Assembly: GCA_022824305.1 (NCBI GenBank)
Contig: JAJEAD010000089.1
Coordinates: 197,457 to 261,456 of the forward strand
Length of the DNA: 64,000 bases
Source: Gammaproteobacteria bacterium
GTDB lineage: Bacteria > Pseudomonadota > Gammaproteobacteria > HK1
Direction: 5' to 3'
The position numbers and the translations under genes are program-made. Shown piece after piece: positions 35,112 to 43,551 of this stretch; position 1 is the stretch's first letter, and every line of letters begins with the position of its first letter. The notes under the pieces are model-generated. The model was not told the origin of the DNA and ran no database searches. It saw only the letters and a program-made list of their open reading frames with translations.

Positions 35112-36203
35112 TCAGGCGTCCAGCGCCCGGCAGTCGGCCGGATTCCAGCCCACGGTGTGCGTCTCGCCCACCTCGAGGCGCGGCGCGTCGCCGCTGCGCG
35201 GCACCTTGATGATGAAGTCGTCGTGCAGGCAGACGTTGACGCGCACCCGGGTATGGTCGCCGAGGTAGATGAGCTCCTCGACACGGGCGTCGAAGCGGTC
35301 CGGGTAGCCGTCCGCCGGCGGGTCGATCTTCACGCTCTCCGGGCGCAGCGACAGCGTCGTGCGCTCCCCGACCCCCGCGACGTTCACCGCGAGCGCGGCC
35401 ACCTCCCCGCCGCCGTCGATCTCCACCTGGCATTCCTTGCCGTTCAGTGACCTGACGGTGCCCATGAGGCGGTTGTTCTCTCCGATGAACTGGGCGACGA
35501 AAGCGTTCTCCGGCTCTTCGTAGAGGACCTGAGGGGTGGCGATCTGCTGGACCTCGCCTTCGTTGAACACCGCGATGCGGTTGGACATGGTGAGAGCCTC
35601 GCCCTGGTCATGCGTCACGTAGACGACCGTGACCCCCACCGTCTCGTGGATGTGCTTGAGCTCGTACTGCATGTTCTCGCGAAGCTGACGGTCCAGCGCG
35701 CCGAGGGGTTCGTCCATGAGCACGAGCGCCGGCTCATACACCAGCGCTCGGGCCACCGCGACCCGCTGCTGCTGGCCTCCGGACAACTGCGCCGGCCGCC
35801 GGCGGCTGAACTCGCTCAGGCGCACCATCGCGAGCGCCCGGTCGATCTTCTCCTTGATCTGATCCCTGGGCATCTTGCGCGCCTCGAGCGGGAACGCGAG
35901 GTTCTCCTCCACCGTCATGTGGGGGAAGAGCGCATAGTTCTGGAACACCATCCCGATGTCCCGGCGGTACGGGGGCACGTTCTTGAGCGAGCGCCCGCCC
36001 AGCAGGATGTCTCCGTGGGTAATCGACTCGAACCCGGCGAGCATGAGCAAGGTTGTGGTCTTGCCCGAGCCCGAGGGGCCGAGCATGGTGAGAAACTCGC
36101 CCTGGCCGACCTCCATGTTGAGGTTCTTCACCACCAGGGTCTCGCCGTCGAAGGTCTTGTCGACGTTGTCGAACTCGACGAGCGCCTCGCTTTCACCCGG
36201 CAT
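35112..36203 (-). CDS. ABC transporter ATP-binding protein, PotA-like
   Basis: ATPase subunit driving polyamine-type import, 363 residues. Walker A GPSGSGKT at 42-49, Q-loop VFQNYALFPHMT, signature LSGGQQQR at 140-147, Walker B ALVLMDEP, and His switch YVTHDQGEAL. The C-terminal third is the TOBE regulatory domain (ENNRLMGTVRSL, TLSLRPESVKI, LGDHTRVRV). First gene of the operon with the two permeases; the upstream region is shared with the divergent Sel1-FGE gene. Confidence 0.94.
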   Translation of the reverse strand: MPGESEALVEFDNVDKTFDGETLVVKNLNMEVGQGEFLTMLGPSGSGKTTTLLMLAGFESITHGDILLGGRSLKNVPPYRRDIGMVFQNYALFPHMTVEENLAFPLEARKMPRDQIKEKIDRALAMVRLSEFSRRRPAQLSGGQQQRVAVARALVYEPALVLMDEPLGALDRQLRENMQYELKHIHETVGVTVVYVTHDQGEALTMSNRIAVFNEGEVQQIATPQVLYEEPENAFVAQFIGENNRLMGTVRSLNGKECQVEIDGGGEVAALAVNVAGVGERTTLSLRPESVKIDPPADGYPDRFDARVEELIYLGDHTRVRVNVCLHDDFIIKVPRSGDAPRLEVGETHTVGWNPADCRALDA

Positions 36204-36497
36204 GTCGTTCCACTCCTGCCGCCGCTTCGAAGCGGCCCGCCACGTCTCGCGTCGGACCGTCCCGAGTTCAACCGCGTTAGGGGGCCTAAGGTAAGCAAGC
36301 GCCCCGAGCTAAGCAAGCGCCGCCCGGAAGCGGCCCGAGCGCGCTTCTCCGCCCCCCGATGCGCGGACGCTATACTGCGTCCTGCCCCCAAGCACCGCGG
36401 TATGGAGGCGATCATCATTGGCGCACCGCCCCTGCACGACGTTCCGCAGGCCATTCACGGACCGGCGGAGCGCCCCTTGGCCGGCGGGTACGAGGCG
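36204..36497. other. Divergent intergenic region with 12-bp direct repeat
   Basis: Region between the PotA-like and Sel1-FGE genes. TAAGCAAGCGCC occurs at 36292-36303 and again at 36310-36321, an 18-base period, i.e. close to two helical turns, as seen in direct-repeat operators. A TATACT element lies at 36371-36376 and could be a -10 for the plus strand; no good -35 was found. If the ATG at 36402 were the true start of the downstream gene, the free spacer would be 198 bases. Confidence 0.4.
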
Positions 36498-38039
36498 ATG
36501 GGGGTGACCGCGTCCCGGGTCGTTGCGGTGTTGTTCGTGTTCGCGATCGCGGTGCGGGCCGCCGGGGGAGCCGATTTCGCTACCGGAGCGCAACTCTACG
36601 AGCAGGGCGACTACGAAGGCGCCATCGAGCAGTGGCAGGCGCTGGCGGACCGGGGCGACAGGCGTGCCCAGTATCGGCTGGCGCAGATGTATGCGGAAGG
36701 GGTCGGAGTGCGCAAGAACGATCGGACCGCCGCGCACTGGTTCCGGCAGGCGGCCGAGCGAGGCTCGATCGAGGCCCGCTACGAGCTTGCCCTCATTTAC
36801 TCGATCGGACGCGGCGTCTCCCGGGACCCCTCGCGGGCGGCCCATTGGTACGGCCTGCTGGCTGCGGACGGGCACCTGACCGCCCAGTATGTCCTGGCGG
36901 GCATGTACGAAACGGGCAATGGCGTCACCAAGAACCTGTCGAGGGCGTTCTGGTGGTACCGGCAGGCGGCCGAACAGGGGCACTCGGCAGCGCAGATGAA
37001 GCTCGGCGAGGCCTTTGCCCGAGGCCACGGCCTGGACGAGGACCTGGTGCAGGCATGGGCATGGTTCGATGTAGCGGCCGCGAAGATTGGTGGGGTCGCG
37101 GCTACGGAGCGCGCGAAGCTGGGCCTTCGCCTCGGCGAGGAGGAGCTTGCCGAGGCGAAGCTGTTCAGCCGGGTTCTGCGCTCCCGGCTCGACCCTCGGC
37201 CCCTGGTGAGCGAGCAGGCTCCCGAGCCGGAACCTGAACCCCAGCCCTTCCGGGAGACTGAGATGGTGCGCATCGCGGCGGGGTGCTTCGCGATGGGCAG
37301 TGCGGCGAGTGAGGTCGGGCGCCACGTCAACGAGGCCCGGCATTCCGTGTGCGTCGAGACATACTCCATCTCGCGTTACGAGGTGACGCGCGGGCAGTAT
37401 GCCGACTTCGTCCGCGACACCGGCCGGGAGACCCCTGACACCTGCCATACCTACGGCGACGGGGGGTGGGGATCGCGCTTCGGGCGTTCCTGGCAGAACC
37501 CGGGCTATGTGCAGGGCGATGACCATCCGGTCACCTGCGTCAGCCGCAACGATTCGCTCGCCTATGCCGAGTGGCTCTCGGAGCGCCACGGAACGGACTA
37601 TCGATTGCCCACGGAGGCGGAGTGGGAGTATGCCGCGCGCGCCGGATCGCTTGGCTCCCGCCACTGGGGAGAAGACTCCGCTCAGGCCTGCACCTGGGGG
37701 AACGTGGGCGACCAGGACCTCGACCGCCACTTTCACGACTGGTCGTGGCAAGTGCATCGCTGCGACGATGGACACGTTCACACTGCCCCGGTTGGAAGCT
37801 TCCGCGTGAACCTCTACGGTCTTCACGACATGCTGGGCAACGTTTGGGAGTGGACCTGTTCAGCGTATGAAGCGGACTACCGGGGCACGGAGGGCCGTTG
37901 CAGCCGCGATGATCGCAACGGCGTGGTACGGGGCGGTTCATGGAGCAACTCGCCCCGGTGGGTGCGGGCAGCGGCGCGCTTCGAGAACCGGGTCGATGCG
38001 CGCTTCGATCTCGTGGGCTTCCGTCTCGCTCACGATTGA
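36498..38039 (+). CDS. Secreted Sel1-repeat / FGE-sulfatase-fold fusion protein
   Basis: 513 residues. A signal peptide (VVAVLFVFAIAVRAAGG) leads into four Sel1-like repeats (about 50-205): AQYRLAQMYAEGVGVRKN, EARYELALIYSIGRGVS, AQYVLAGMYETGNGVTKN and AAQMKLGEAFARGHGLDED. After a Pro/Glu linker comes an FGE/SUMF1-fold domain (about 255-513): MVRIAAGCFAMGSAASE, EVTRGQYADFVRDTG, DYRLPTEAEWEYAARAG, LHDMLGNVWEWT and VVRGGSWSNSPRWVRAAARF. The Cys pair used by true formylglycine-generating enzymes is absent, so sulfatase activation is unlikely. Start 36498 is chosen for the signal peptide; ATG 36402 is an alternative. Confidence 0.85.
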   Translation: MGVTASRVVAVLFVFAIAVRAAGGADFATGAQLYEQGDYEGAIEQWQALADRGDRRAQYRLAQMYAEGVGVRKNDRTAAHWFRQAAERGSIEARYELALIYSIGRGVSRDPSRAAHWYGLLAADGHLTAQYVLAGMYETGNGVTKNLSRAFWWYRQAAEQGHSAAQMKLGEAFARGHGLDEDLVQAWAWFDVAAAKIGGVAATERAKLGLRLGEEELAEAKLFSRVLRSRLDPRPLVSEQAPEPEPEPQPFRETEMVRIAAGCFAMGSAASEVGRHVNEARHSVCVETYSISRYEVTRGQYADFVRDTGRETPDTCHTYGDGGWGSRFGRSWQNPGYVQGDDHPVTCVSRNDSLAYAEWLSERHGTDYRLPTEAEWEYAARAGSLGSRHWGEDSAQACTWGNVGDQDLDRHFHDWSWQVHRCDDGHVHTAPVGSFRVNLYGLHDMLGNVWEWTCSAYEADYRGTEGRCSRDDRNGVVRGGSWSNSPRWVRAAARFENRVDARFDLVGFRLAHD

Positions 38040-38065
38040 GCGCCATTGCCGCGTTCGGGATTGAG

Positions 38066-38929
38066 ATGCCAGTTGTTCTTCGCACCCTTCTGCTCGCGTC
38101 CGCGTGCCTGGCTGCGCTCGGCGTGCCCGCGGCGGCGGCGCTGGAATGTCATGGTCCGGTCGGCAAGAACGAGACGCTGTGGCCGATTGCGTTGCGGCTG
38201 CGGCCGAGTCCGTCGATAAGCCCTCAGCGCACGATGCTCGCCTTGCTGGAGGCAAATCCCGAAGCCTTCAGCCACTACAACGTCAATACCCTGGAGACCG
38301 GCGTGACCCTGTGTCTCGGGCCGGAGGACCTGGTCGGACTCGATGACGCTGCGGCGATCGCGGAGGTGCGACGACAGAATCAGGAATGGAAGGCCGGCCG
38401 CATGCGCCCTGGCGCAGTCCCGGAGGACCCGCCTTCCGTGCCCTCTGCGCCGGCCGGCGGCGACGAAGCGGCCACCTTGCGCTCCGCCGAGATCATGGCC
38501 GGGCTCGGAGCGCGTCTCGCGCGGATCGAAGGCCTGATCGGAAGCGTGGAGTCGAGGCCGGGCCCGGAGCCGGGTCTGGAGCGGGTCGAGCGCACGCTCG
38601 CGCGACTCGAGACGCGATTGGCCCGCATCGAAGATCGGCTGCAAGTGCTCGCAGCGCCGGACGAGACGGTGAACCGGAGCGACGAGCACGAGGCGATGGA
38701 GCCGATGCCCACTCCGGCGCCGCAGAGCGACGGGCACGAGGCGATGGAGCCGATGCCCACTCCGGCGCCGCAGAGCGACGGGCACGAGGCAATGGAGCCG
38801 ATGCCCACTCCGGCGCCTCAGAGCGACGAGGCACAGGAGCCTGACGCTGCCGAGACTCTCACCACCGAGAGCCTCTGGGAGCGAATCGACGAGTGGCGCG
38901 AGCGCGTCAGAGAACTGACGGAGCGATGA
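38066..38929 (+). CDS. FimV-like LysM-domain protein with tandem repeats
   Basis: 287 residues. Signal peptide VVLRTLLLASACLAALG, then a FimV N-terminal LysM-like domain at about 27-88 (GPVGKNETLWPIALRLRPS, MLALLEANPEAF, NVNTLETGVTLCL). A proline-rich linker, a helical segment with ARLARIEGLIGSVES and ARLETRLARIEDRLQVL (coiled coil), then three 16-residue repeats of the type EAMEPMPTPAPQS, and a charged C-terminal helix. FimV proteins bind peptidoglycan and organise polar pili; the large membrane-bound C-terminus of FimV is missing here. It starts 26 bases after the Sel1-FGE gene, probably in the same operon. Confidence 0.75.
   Translation: MPVVLRTLLLASACLAALGVPAAAALECHGPVGKNETLWPIALRLRPSPSISPQRTMLALLEANPEAFSHYNVNTLETGVTLCLGPEDLVGLDDAAAIAEVRRQNQEWKAGRMRPGAVPEDPPSVPSAPAGGDEAATLRSAEIMAGLGARLARIEGLIGSVESRPGPEPGLERVERTLARLETRLARIEDRLQVLAAPDETVNRSDEHEAMEPMPTPAPQSDGHEAMEPMPTPAPQSDGHEAMEPMPTPAPQSDEAQEPDAAETLTTESLWERIDEWRERVRELTER
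38681..38824 (+). repeat. Three 48-bp tandem repeats in the FimV-like gene
   Basis: Units at 38681-38728, 38729-38776 and 38777-38824 are almost identical at the nucleotide level, differing at a few positions (GAGCAC versus GGGCAC; GCGATGG versus GCAATGG). They encode (D)(E/G)HEAMEPMPTPAPQS three times. Because the unit is a multiple of three, copy-number change would lengthen or shorten the protein stalk without a frameshift. Confidence 0.95.
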
Positions 38930-38984
38930 GCGCGCCGATCACCGGAGCGCAGCGGCGGAGCCCCGCCCCGCCGCCCGTCGCCGG

Positions 38985-39896
38985 CTACAGCGAGCGCGCC
39001 ACCCGAAACCCCGTGTAGTCGCTGCGAAAGGTGGTCCGCTCGCCCCCGCGGTGCGCGGCCCGGAGGTACTTCGGGGTGCTGGCCCACGAGGCGCCTCGCA
39101 TCACCCGGGAGGAGCAGTCGCCGTTCAGCCACGCGGCCTCCGTGGTTGGCGCCCCTTCGTAGGACCAGTTGAAGCAGTCCCGCACCCACTCCCACGCGTT
39201 TCCGATCATGTCGTGCAGGCCGAAGGCGTTGGCCTGGTACGAGCCCACCAGCGAGGTCCTCGGATTGCCGTCGTTGCACGTGGTGCGCCAGGGAAAGTCG
39301 GTGGCCATGTCCGCCCCGTTCGCGTACAGGCACTGGACGGCGGTATCGTCGCCCCAGTAATAGGGGGCATTCGTTCCGGCGCGGGCGGCGTACTCCCACT
39401 CGGCGGCGCTCGGCAGCCGGTAGTCCAGCCCGGTGCGCCCCGACAGCCAGGACACGTAGGCCGTGGCATCTTCCCAACTGATGCACACCGCGGGATGGCG
39501 CGTGGACTGGGGGAAGTCCAGGTTGCGCCAGCTTCGTCCGGCGCGTTCCTCCCAGTGGGTGCCTTCGTTCACCAGGCACGACCCCGCGCCGCCCTCGTAG
39601 TTCGTCGCCTGCACGAACTTCGCGTACTCGTCGCGGGTGACTTCGTAGACACCGATCGCGAAGGGTCGGGTGATCGTGACCGAGCGGGTCGGACCCTCCC
39701 GCTCATAGCGGTGCGCCTCCGAGTCCGGAGAGCCCATCGTGAAGCTGCCGGCCGGCAGGGCCAGGAGCTCCGGGCAATCGTCGCAATCGCGCCATCGCTC
39801 TCCCGAGCTCTGAGCGGACGCGCATGGAACGAGCACCGAGCCGGCGAGCAGGACCGTCGCCATCACCACAGTGTGTTTCCCGATGTTTCGAGACAT
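38985..39896 (-). CDS. Secreted FGE-sulfatase-fold (SUMF1-like) protein
   Basis: 303 residues with a signal peptide (VVMATVLLAGSVLVPCASA) and one FGE-fold domain: LLALPAGSFTMGSPDSEA, IGVYEVTRDEYAKFVQAT, AVCISWEDATAYVSWLSG, DYRLPSAAEWEYAARAG, LHDMIGNAWEWVRDC and VMRGASWASTPKYLRAAHRG. As in the neighbouring Sel1 fusion, the active-site Cys pair is missing. ATG 39896 has AGGAGA upstream. Convergent with the FimV-like gene. Such domains often serve as carbohydrate- or peptide-binding modules of secreted proteins; the role here is unknown. Confidence 0.9.
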   Translation of the reverse strand: MSRNIGKHTVVMATVLLAGSVLVPCASAQSSGERWRDCDDCPELLALPAGSFTMGSPDSEAHRYEREGPTRSVTITRPFAIGVYEVTRDEYAKFVQATNYEGGAGSCLVNEGTHWEERAGRSWRNLDFPQSTRHPAVCISWEDATAYVSWLSGRTGLDYRLPSAAEWEYAARAGTNAPYYWGDDTAVQCLYANGADMATDFPWRTTCNDGNPRTSLVGSYQANAFGLHDMIGNAWEWVRDCFNWSYEGAPTTEAAWLNGDCSSRVMRGASWASTPKYLRAAHRGGERTTFRSDYTGFRVARSL

Positions 39897-40571
39897 GTCG
39901 TGTTTCTCCTGCCAGGTGAATGATTATTGAATGATTATGAGGTCAGCAAAGCGTGAAGCAGTTCGCGGGTTCCGCATTCGGTCGTGGTTCTCAGCTCCTC
40001 TCGTGGTGCGCGCGGCGGCGGGCAGTGCCGGCATCGGATAAGGATATTGTCGATTGACCTGCTCTCCCACGAAGGATGCGCGCGGATCGGCAGGGCGCGA
40101 ATGGTACATGAGCCGGCGACCACGGAGCCGTGTGCTCACCCCCTGTCGATGACCGTACCGAGCCGGCTCCACTCGCGGCTCGCGGCCATCCTGCTCCCGG
40201 GGCAGCCAGGCCACATGGAGTGTCGGCGCGCACTCGTCCGGCAAGGGCTCCACTCGGGCGTGACAGAGGGACGCTACTTGGTGCACCATTCCGCGCCCGG
40301 GACTTTGCATGGCCGCGACTCTCCGCCTTTCTCGGGATCGGGTCGGCCCGTCGCACATGGGGCGGGCGAGTGCAGGTTGGTCTGGCAAACGGGAACGCTC
40401 GGAAGGACTTCGTATCGAGACTCCGCAACACGGACCCGCCACCGGCGGACGCCTCAGGCTTTGCGGCCGGGCGTCTGTATGTCCCGTCATGCCCGGTGCG
40501 AAGCTCCAGGTGCCCGTCAAGGGTCCTGAGGCATTCGCTCCCTCAGGAAGAACTCCGCAGGAGGTTCACAA
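39897..40571. other. Long intergenic region before the second PotD-like gene
   Basis: 675 bases between divergent genes. Open frames cross it on both strands but they are Arg/Pro/His-rich and none has a domain I recognise; base composition is slightly lower in GC than the flanking genes. AGGAGG sits at the right edge as the ribosome-binding site of the next gene. No operator, RNA gene or mobile element was recognised. Confidence 0.5.
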
Positions 40572-41630
40572 ATGAAAATCAAATCCGTACTCACCCTGGG
40601 CGCCGGCGTAGCCCTGCTCGCCATGACCGCGCCCAACGTCTCGCTCGCCGGGACCATCACCGTCACGTCCTGGGGCGGCTCCTACAGCGCCAGCCAGCGC
40701 AAGGCGTACTACGAGCCCTTCATGGCCGAGACCGAGCACACCGTGCTCGAGGACGAATGGGACGGCAGCATCGGCCTCATTCGGGCGATGGTCGAGACCG
40801 GCAACTACAAGACCCACCTCATCGACGGTTCCGTGACCGCCGCCCAGGCCGGATGCGACGAGGGTTTCCTCGAGACCATCGACTGGGATCGGCTCGGGCT
40901 TTCTCCTGACGACCTGATCGACGGGGCCGCGCACGAGTGCGGTGTCGGCACCATCACCTACTCGACCCTCTATGCCTACCGGACCGACGTCTATCCGGAC
41001 GATCCTCCGGGAAGCTGGGCGGACTTCTGGAACGCCGAGAAGTACCCGGGCAAGCGCGCTCTCAAGAAGGACGAGGCTCAGGCTACTCTCGAGTTCGCAC
41101 TGATTGCCGACGGGGTGGCGACCGACGAGATCTATGACGTGTTGCGCTCCGATGGGGGCATCGACCGCGCCTTCGCGAAGCTGGACGAGATCAAGGATCA
41201 CCTGATCTACTGGGAAACCGGCGCCCACGCGCCGCAGTTGCTCGCGGACAAGGAAGTGGTCATGACCAGCGGCTGGAACGGACGCTTCTACAACGCGGTG
41301 GTCGACGACGGTCAGCCTTTTGCCCTGGTGTGGAACGGGCAGGCGCTGGACTTCGACTACTGGTTCATCCCGAAGGACCACCCCGAGCTCGATCTCACCT
41401 ACGAGTTCCTGGCCTTCGCTTCGCGTCCCGACCGGCAGGGCGACCAGACGAACTACATCGCCTACGGCCCGGTCGTGAAGGCCGCCTCGGACCACATCAA
41501 CCCCGACATTCTCCCGCACCTGCCTACCGCGCCGGAGAACATGGCGAACCATTTCGTCATCGACGTCGAGTTCTGGGGTGACAACCGCGAGAGCCTCAAG
41601 GCTCGCATGGCGACCTGGGCGGCCAAGTAG
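40572..41630 (+). CDS. Periplasmic ABC solute-binding protein, PotD-like (second copy)
   Basis: 352-residue binding protein with signal peptide SVLTLGAGVALLAMTAPNVS and mature start TITVTSWGGSYSASQRKAYY. Conserved blocks: GTITYSTLYAYRTDVY, YPGKRALKKDEAQATLEFAL, VVMTSGWNGRFYNAVV and LPHLPTAPENMANHF. It is paralogous to 4942-6051. AGGAGG precedes ATG 40572 and an intrinsic terminator follows the stop, so it is a monocistronic, probably highly expressed unit. The best candidate membrane partner in the window is the PotABC operon at 32921-36203, which lacks a binding protein. Confidence 0.92.
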   Translation: MKIKSVLTLGAGVALLAMTAPNVSLAGTITVTSWGGSYSASQRKAYYEPFMAETEHTVLEDEWDGSIGLIRAMVETGNYKTHLIDGSVTAAQAGCDEGFLETIDWDRLGLSPDDLIDGAAHECGVGTITYSTLYAYRTDVYPDDPPGSWADFWNAEKYPGKRALKKDEAQATLEFALIADGVATDEIYDVLRSDGGIDRAFAKLDEIKDHLIYWETGAHAPQLLADKEVVMTSGWNGRFYNAVVDDGQPFALVWNGQALDFDYWFIPKDHPELDLTYEFLAFASRPDRQGDQTNYIAYGPVVKAASDHINPDILPHLPTAPENMANHFVIDVEFWGDNRESLKARMATWAAK

Positions 41631-41960
41631 AGGCAAGCCCTCGGCCCTGTCGGCCGACGCCACGCGCATCGACGACGCCCGCGGCCTCGCGCCGCGGGCG
41701 TTCTTCATGCGACTCTCAAACCCGGTCGTGCTTTCCTCTCACCGGAGGCTCCTCCGGCTCTCCCGCGCGGCGGGCATCGACGACGGACTCCCGTCCTCGC
41801 CCGGGAAACCACCGGTGCCTCTGCGGGAGTCCTCCCGGCGCCTGCATCGGCGGCGAGCGCGAGGCCGCCAGGGACATTCCGTCGTGGAGTCTTCCCGGCG
41901 AGAGCGGGCACGCGGGCAGCGGCACGCCGGCGATGTCGACCGGCAAGCGGAACACGCCCC
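41631..41960. other. Intergenic region, PotD-like to CoA transferase
   Basis: 330 bases holding the intrinsic terminator at 41676-41706. The remainder is GC-rich and shows no promoter, repeat or coding sequence that I can support. Confidence 0.5.
41676..41706 (+). terminator. Rho-independent terminator after PotD-like gene
   Basis: A perfect 10-bp stem (CGCCCGCGGC at 41676-41685, complement at 41691-41700) with a 5-base loop is followed by TTCTTC. It lies 45 bases after the stop codon. The tract is only moderately T-rich but the stem is very stable. Confidence 0.7.
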
Positions 41961-43142
41961 GTGCCGGTGAAGCCGGAAGGCGGCGGGCCGGACCCCCACC
42001 AGCCCATTGCCGGGATTCAGGTGGTGGAGCTTGGCAGCAGTGTCGCCGCCCCCTACGCGGCGTGGCTGCTCGCCGCCCTCGGGGCGGACGTGCTCAAGGT
42101 GGAGCGCCCCGGCGCCGGCGATGACGCCCGCCAGTGGGGGCACCTGTTCCCCGACGGACGTTCCCCCTTCTTCGAGGCGCTCAACCGCGACAAGCGCGGC
42201 ATCACGGTGGATCTCAAGGACGAGGCGGAGCGGGCGTGGCTGCGCCGTCTCTGCGTTTCCGACGCCGACGTCGTCATCCAGAATCTGCGCCCCGGCGCCG
42301 TGGAGCGCTACGCTCTGGGGGCGGCGGAGCTCTGCGCCGAGAACCCCCGTCTCGTCTACTGCAACCTCGGAGCCTTCGGTGACCGGGGGCCGCTGCGCCA
42401 CCAGCCCGGATACGACCCCCTGATGCAGGCCTGCGGGGGAATCATGAGCATCACCGGCGAGGAAGGCCGCCCTCCGGTGCGCGTGGGCGCCTCGATCATC
42501 GACATGGGCACCGGCATGTGGTGCGCAATCGGCATTCTCGCCGCGCTCGCCCGCAGGGCCGCCACCGGCAGGGGGTGCGTGGTGGACGCCTCCCTCTACG
42601 AGACCGCGCTCGCGTGGATGACCATCCACGCCACGGTGGCTCAGGCGGCCGGTCGCAGCCCCGCGCGGCAGGGCTCCGGGGTTCGGGGCCTCGCCCCTTA
42701 CCAGGCCTACGAGTGCGCGGACGGCTACCTCGTCGTCGCTGCCCCGAACGAACGCCTCTTCGCCCGACTCTCGGAAGTCCTCGGGCATCCCGAATGGCCC
42801 GCCGATCCCCGCTTCGAGTCCAACCAGGCGCGCTCCCGAAACCTCGAAGCCCTGAACCGCCTGCTCGAGCCCATGTTCGCGGGAAAGCCGCGAGAGCACT
42901 GGCAGCGGGAGCTCGAGGCGGCCGGCGTGCCGAGCGCACCGGTGCGGGCCACCGCCGAAGTGCTGGCGCACGAGCAGACCGTCGCGCTCGAAATGCTCCA
43001 GTCCCTCCCCGGGGACGCTCTGCGGCGGGTGGGCATGCCGCTACGCTTCGACGGCGAACGCCCGCCCCTTCGCCGCGCCGCCCCGTCGCTCGGCGAGCAC
43101 GACGCCGAACGGAAGAGTCGATTCCCCGACGACGCCCCCTGA
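41961..43142 (+). CDS. Class III CoA-transferase (CaiB/BaiF family)
   Basis: Transfers CoA between carboxylic acids, e.g. formyl-, oxalate-, carnitine- or mesaconate-type substrates. 393 residues with the family start GIQVVELGSSVAAPYAAWLL, GADVLKVERPGAGD, LNRDKRGITVDLKD, LVYCNLGAFGDRGPL and the catalytic Asp181 in VGASIIDMGTGMW. C-terminal LAPYQAYECADGYLVVAAPN and HPEWPADPRF are typical. GTG 41961 as start; no strong ribosome-binding site is visible and a later start cannot be excluded. No partner dehydratase or dehydrogenase adjoins it, so the acid substrate is unknown. Confidence 0.92.
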   Translation: MPVKPEGGGPDPHQPIAGIQVVELGSSVAAPYAAWLLAALGADVLKVERPGAGDDARQWGHLFPDGRSPFFEALNRDKRGITVDLKDEAERAWLRRLCVSDADVVIQNLRPGAVERYALGAAELCAENPRLVYCNLGAFGDRGPLRHQPGYDPLMQACGGIMSITGEEGRPPVRVGASIIDMGTGMWCAIGILAALARRAATGRGCVVDASLYETALAWMTIHATVAQAAGRSPARQGSGVRGLAPYQAYECADGYLVVAAPNERLFARLSEVLGHPEWPADPRFESNQARSRNLEALNRLLEPMFAGKPREHWQRELEAAGVPSAPVRATAEVLAHEQTVALEMLQSLPGDALRRVGMPLRFDGERPPLRRAAPSLGEHDAERKSRFPDDAP

Positions 43143-43551
43143 GCCCCCGCTTCCCCGACGCAAGCTCTCTTCGCTGGAGCTGGCCGAGGACTCGACAGTG
43201 TCAGTCGGGCCTGCAAGGCAATCTGCGAGGACAATTGTTCGCTTCGAGCCCCGGCAAACAATCTTGTGTTCGGCGCGCCCGGGAATCGCTTTCGAAGCAA
43301 ATCCAATGCTCATTATTGCATCAAGTACGTTAGAAATAATGATAATAATTCAGCTTCTGTGAGTTTGCCGACGCGAGGCAGCCCATCCGTGTTCGGATTG
43401 GGATGGCATGTATGTGGCAACGAGGGGTTGAAGTGGGCACGGCCTCGGATCTGATTGGAGCTGCAACGCTTCAATCGATGCAGGGAGACAGTCGTGGCCC
43501 GAGTGAAGCCCCTGCGGCTGTGCCGTACGGACTCCTGGCGACTCAGCGCCG
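43143..43551. other. Intergenic region with AT-rich promoter-like patch
   Basis: 409 bases. The centre (about 43300-43360) is far richer in A+T than its surroundings and contains CATTATT (43311-43317) matched by AATAATG (43335-43341), a 7-bp inverted repeat with a 17-base spacer, plus GATAATAATT. This is the likely promoter zone of the downstream beta-helix gene. A short frame with a good GGGAGA site (GTG 43494 to 43622) overlaps the start of that gene in another frame. Confidence 0.45.

Noticed and set aside
36498..39896. Sulfatase-activating formylglycine-generating enzymes
   Set aside because: Both FGE-fold proteins lack the Cys pair needed for that reaction, and no sulfatase gene is nearby.
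39924..40520. Open frames of up to 200 codons on both strands in the 675-base gap
   Set aside because: Low-complexity Arg/Pro/His-rich translations, no ribosome-binding sites of note, no family resemblance.
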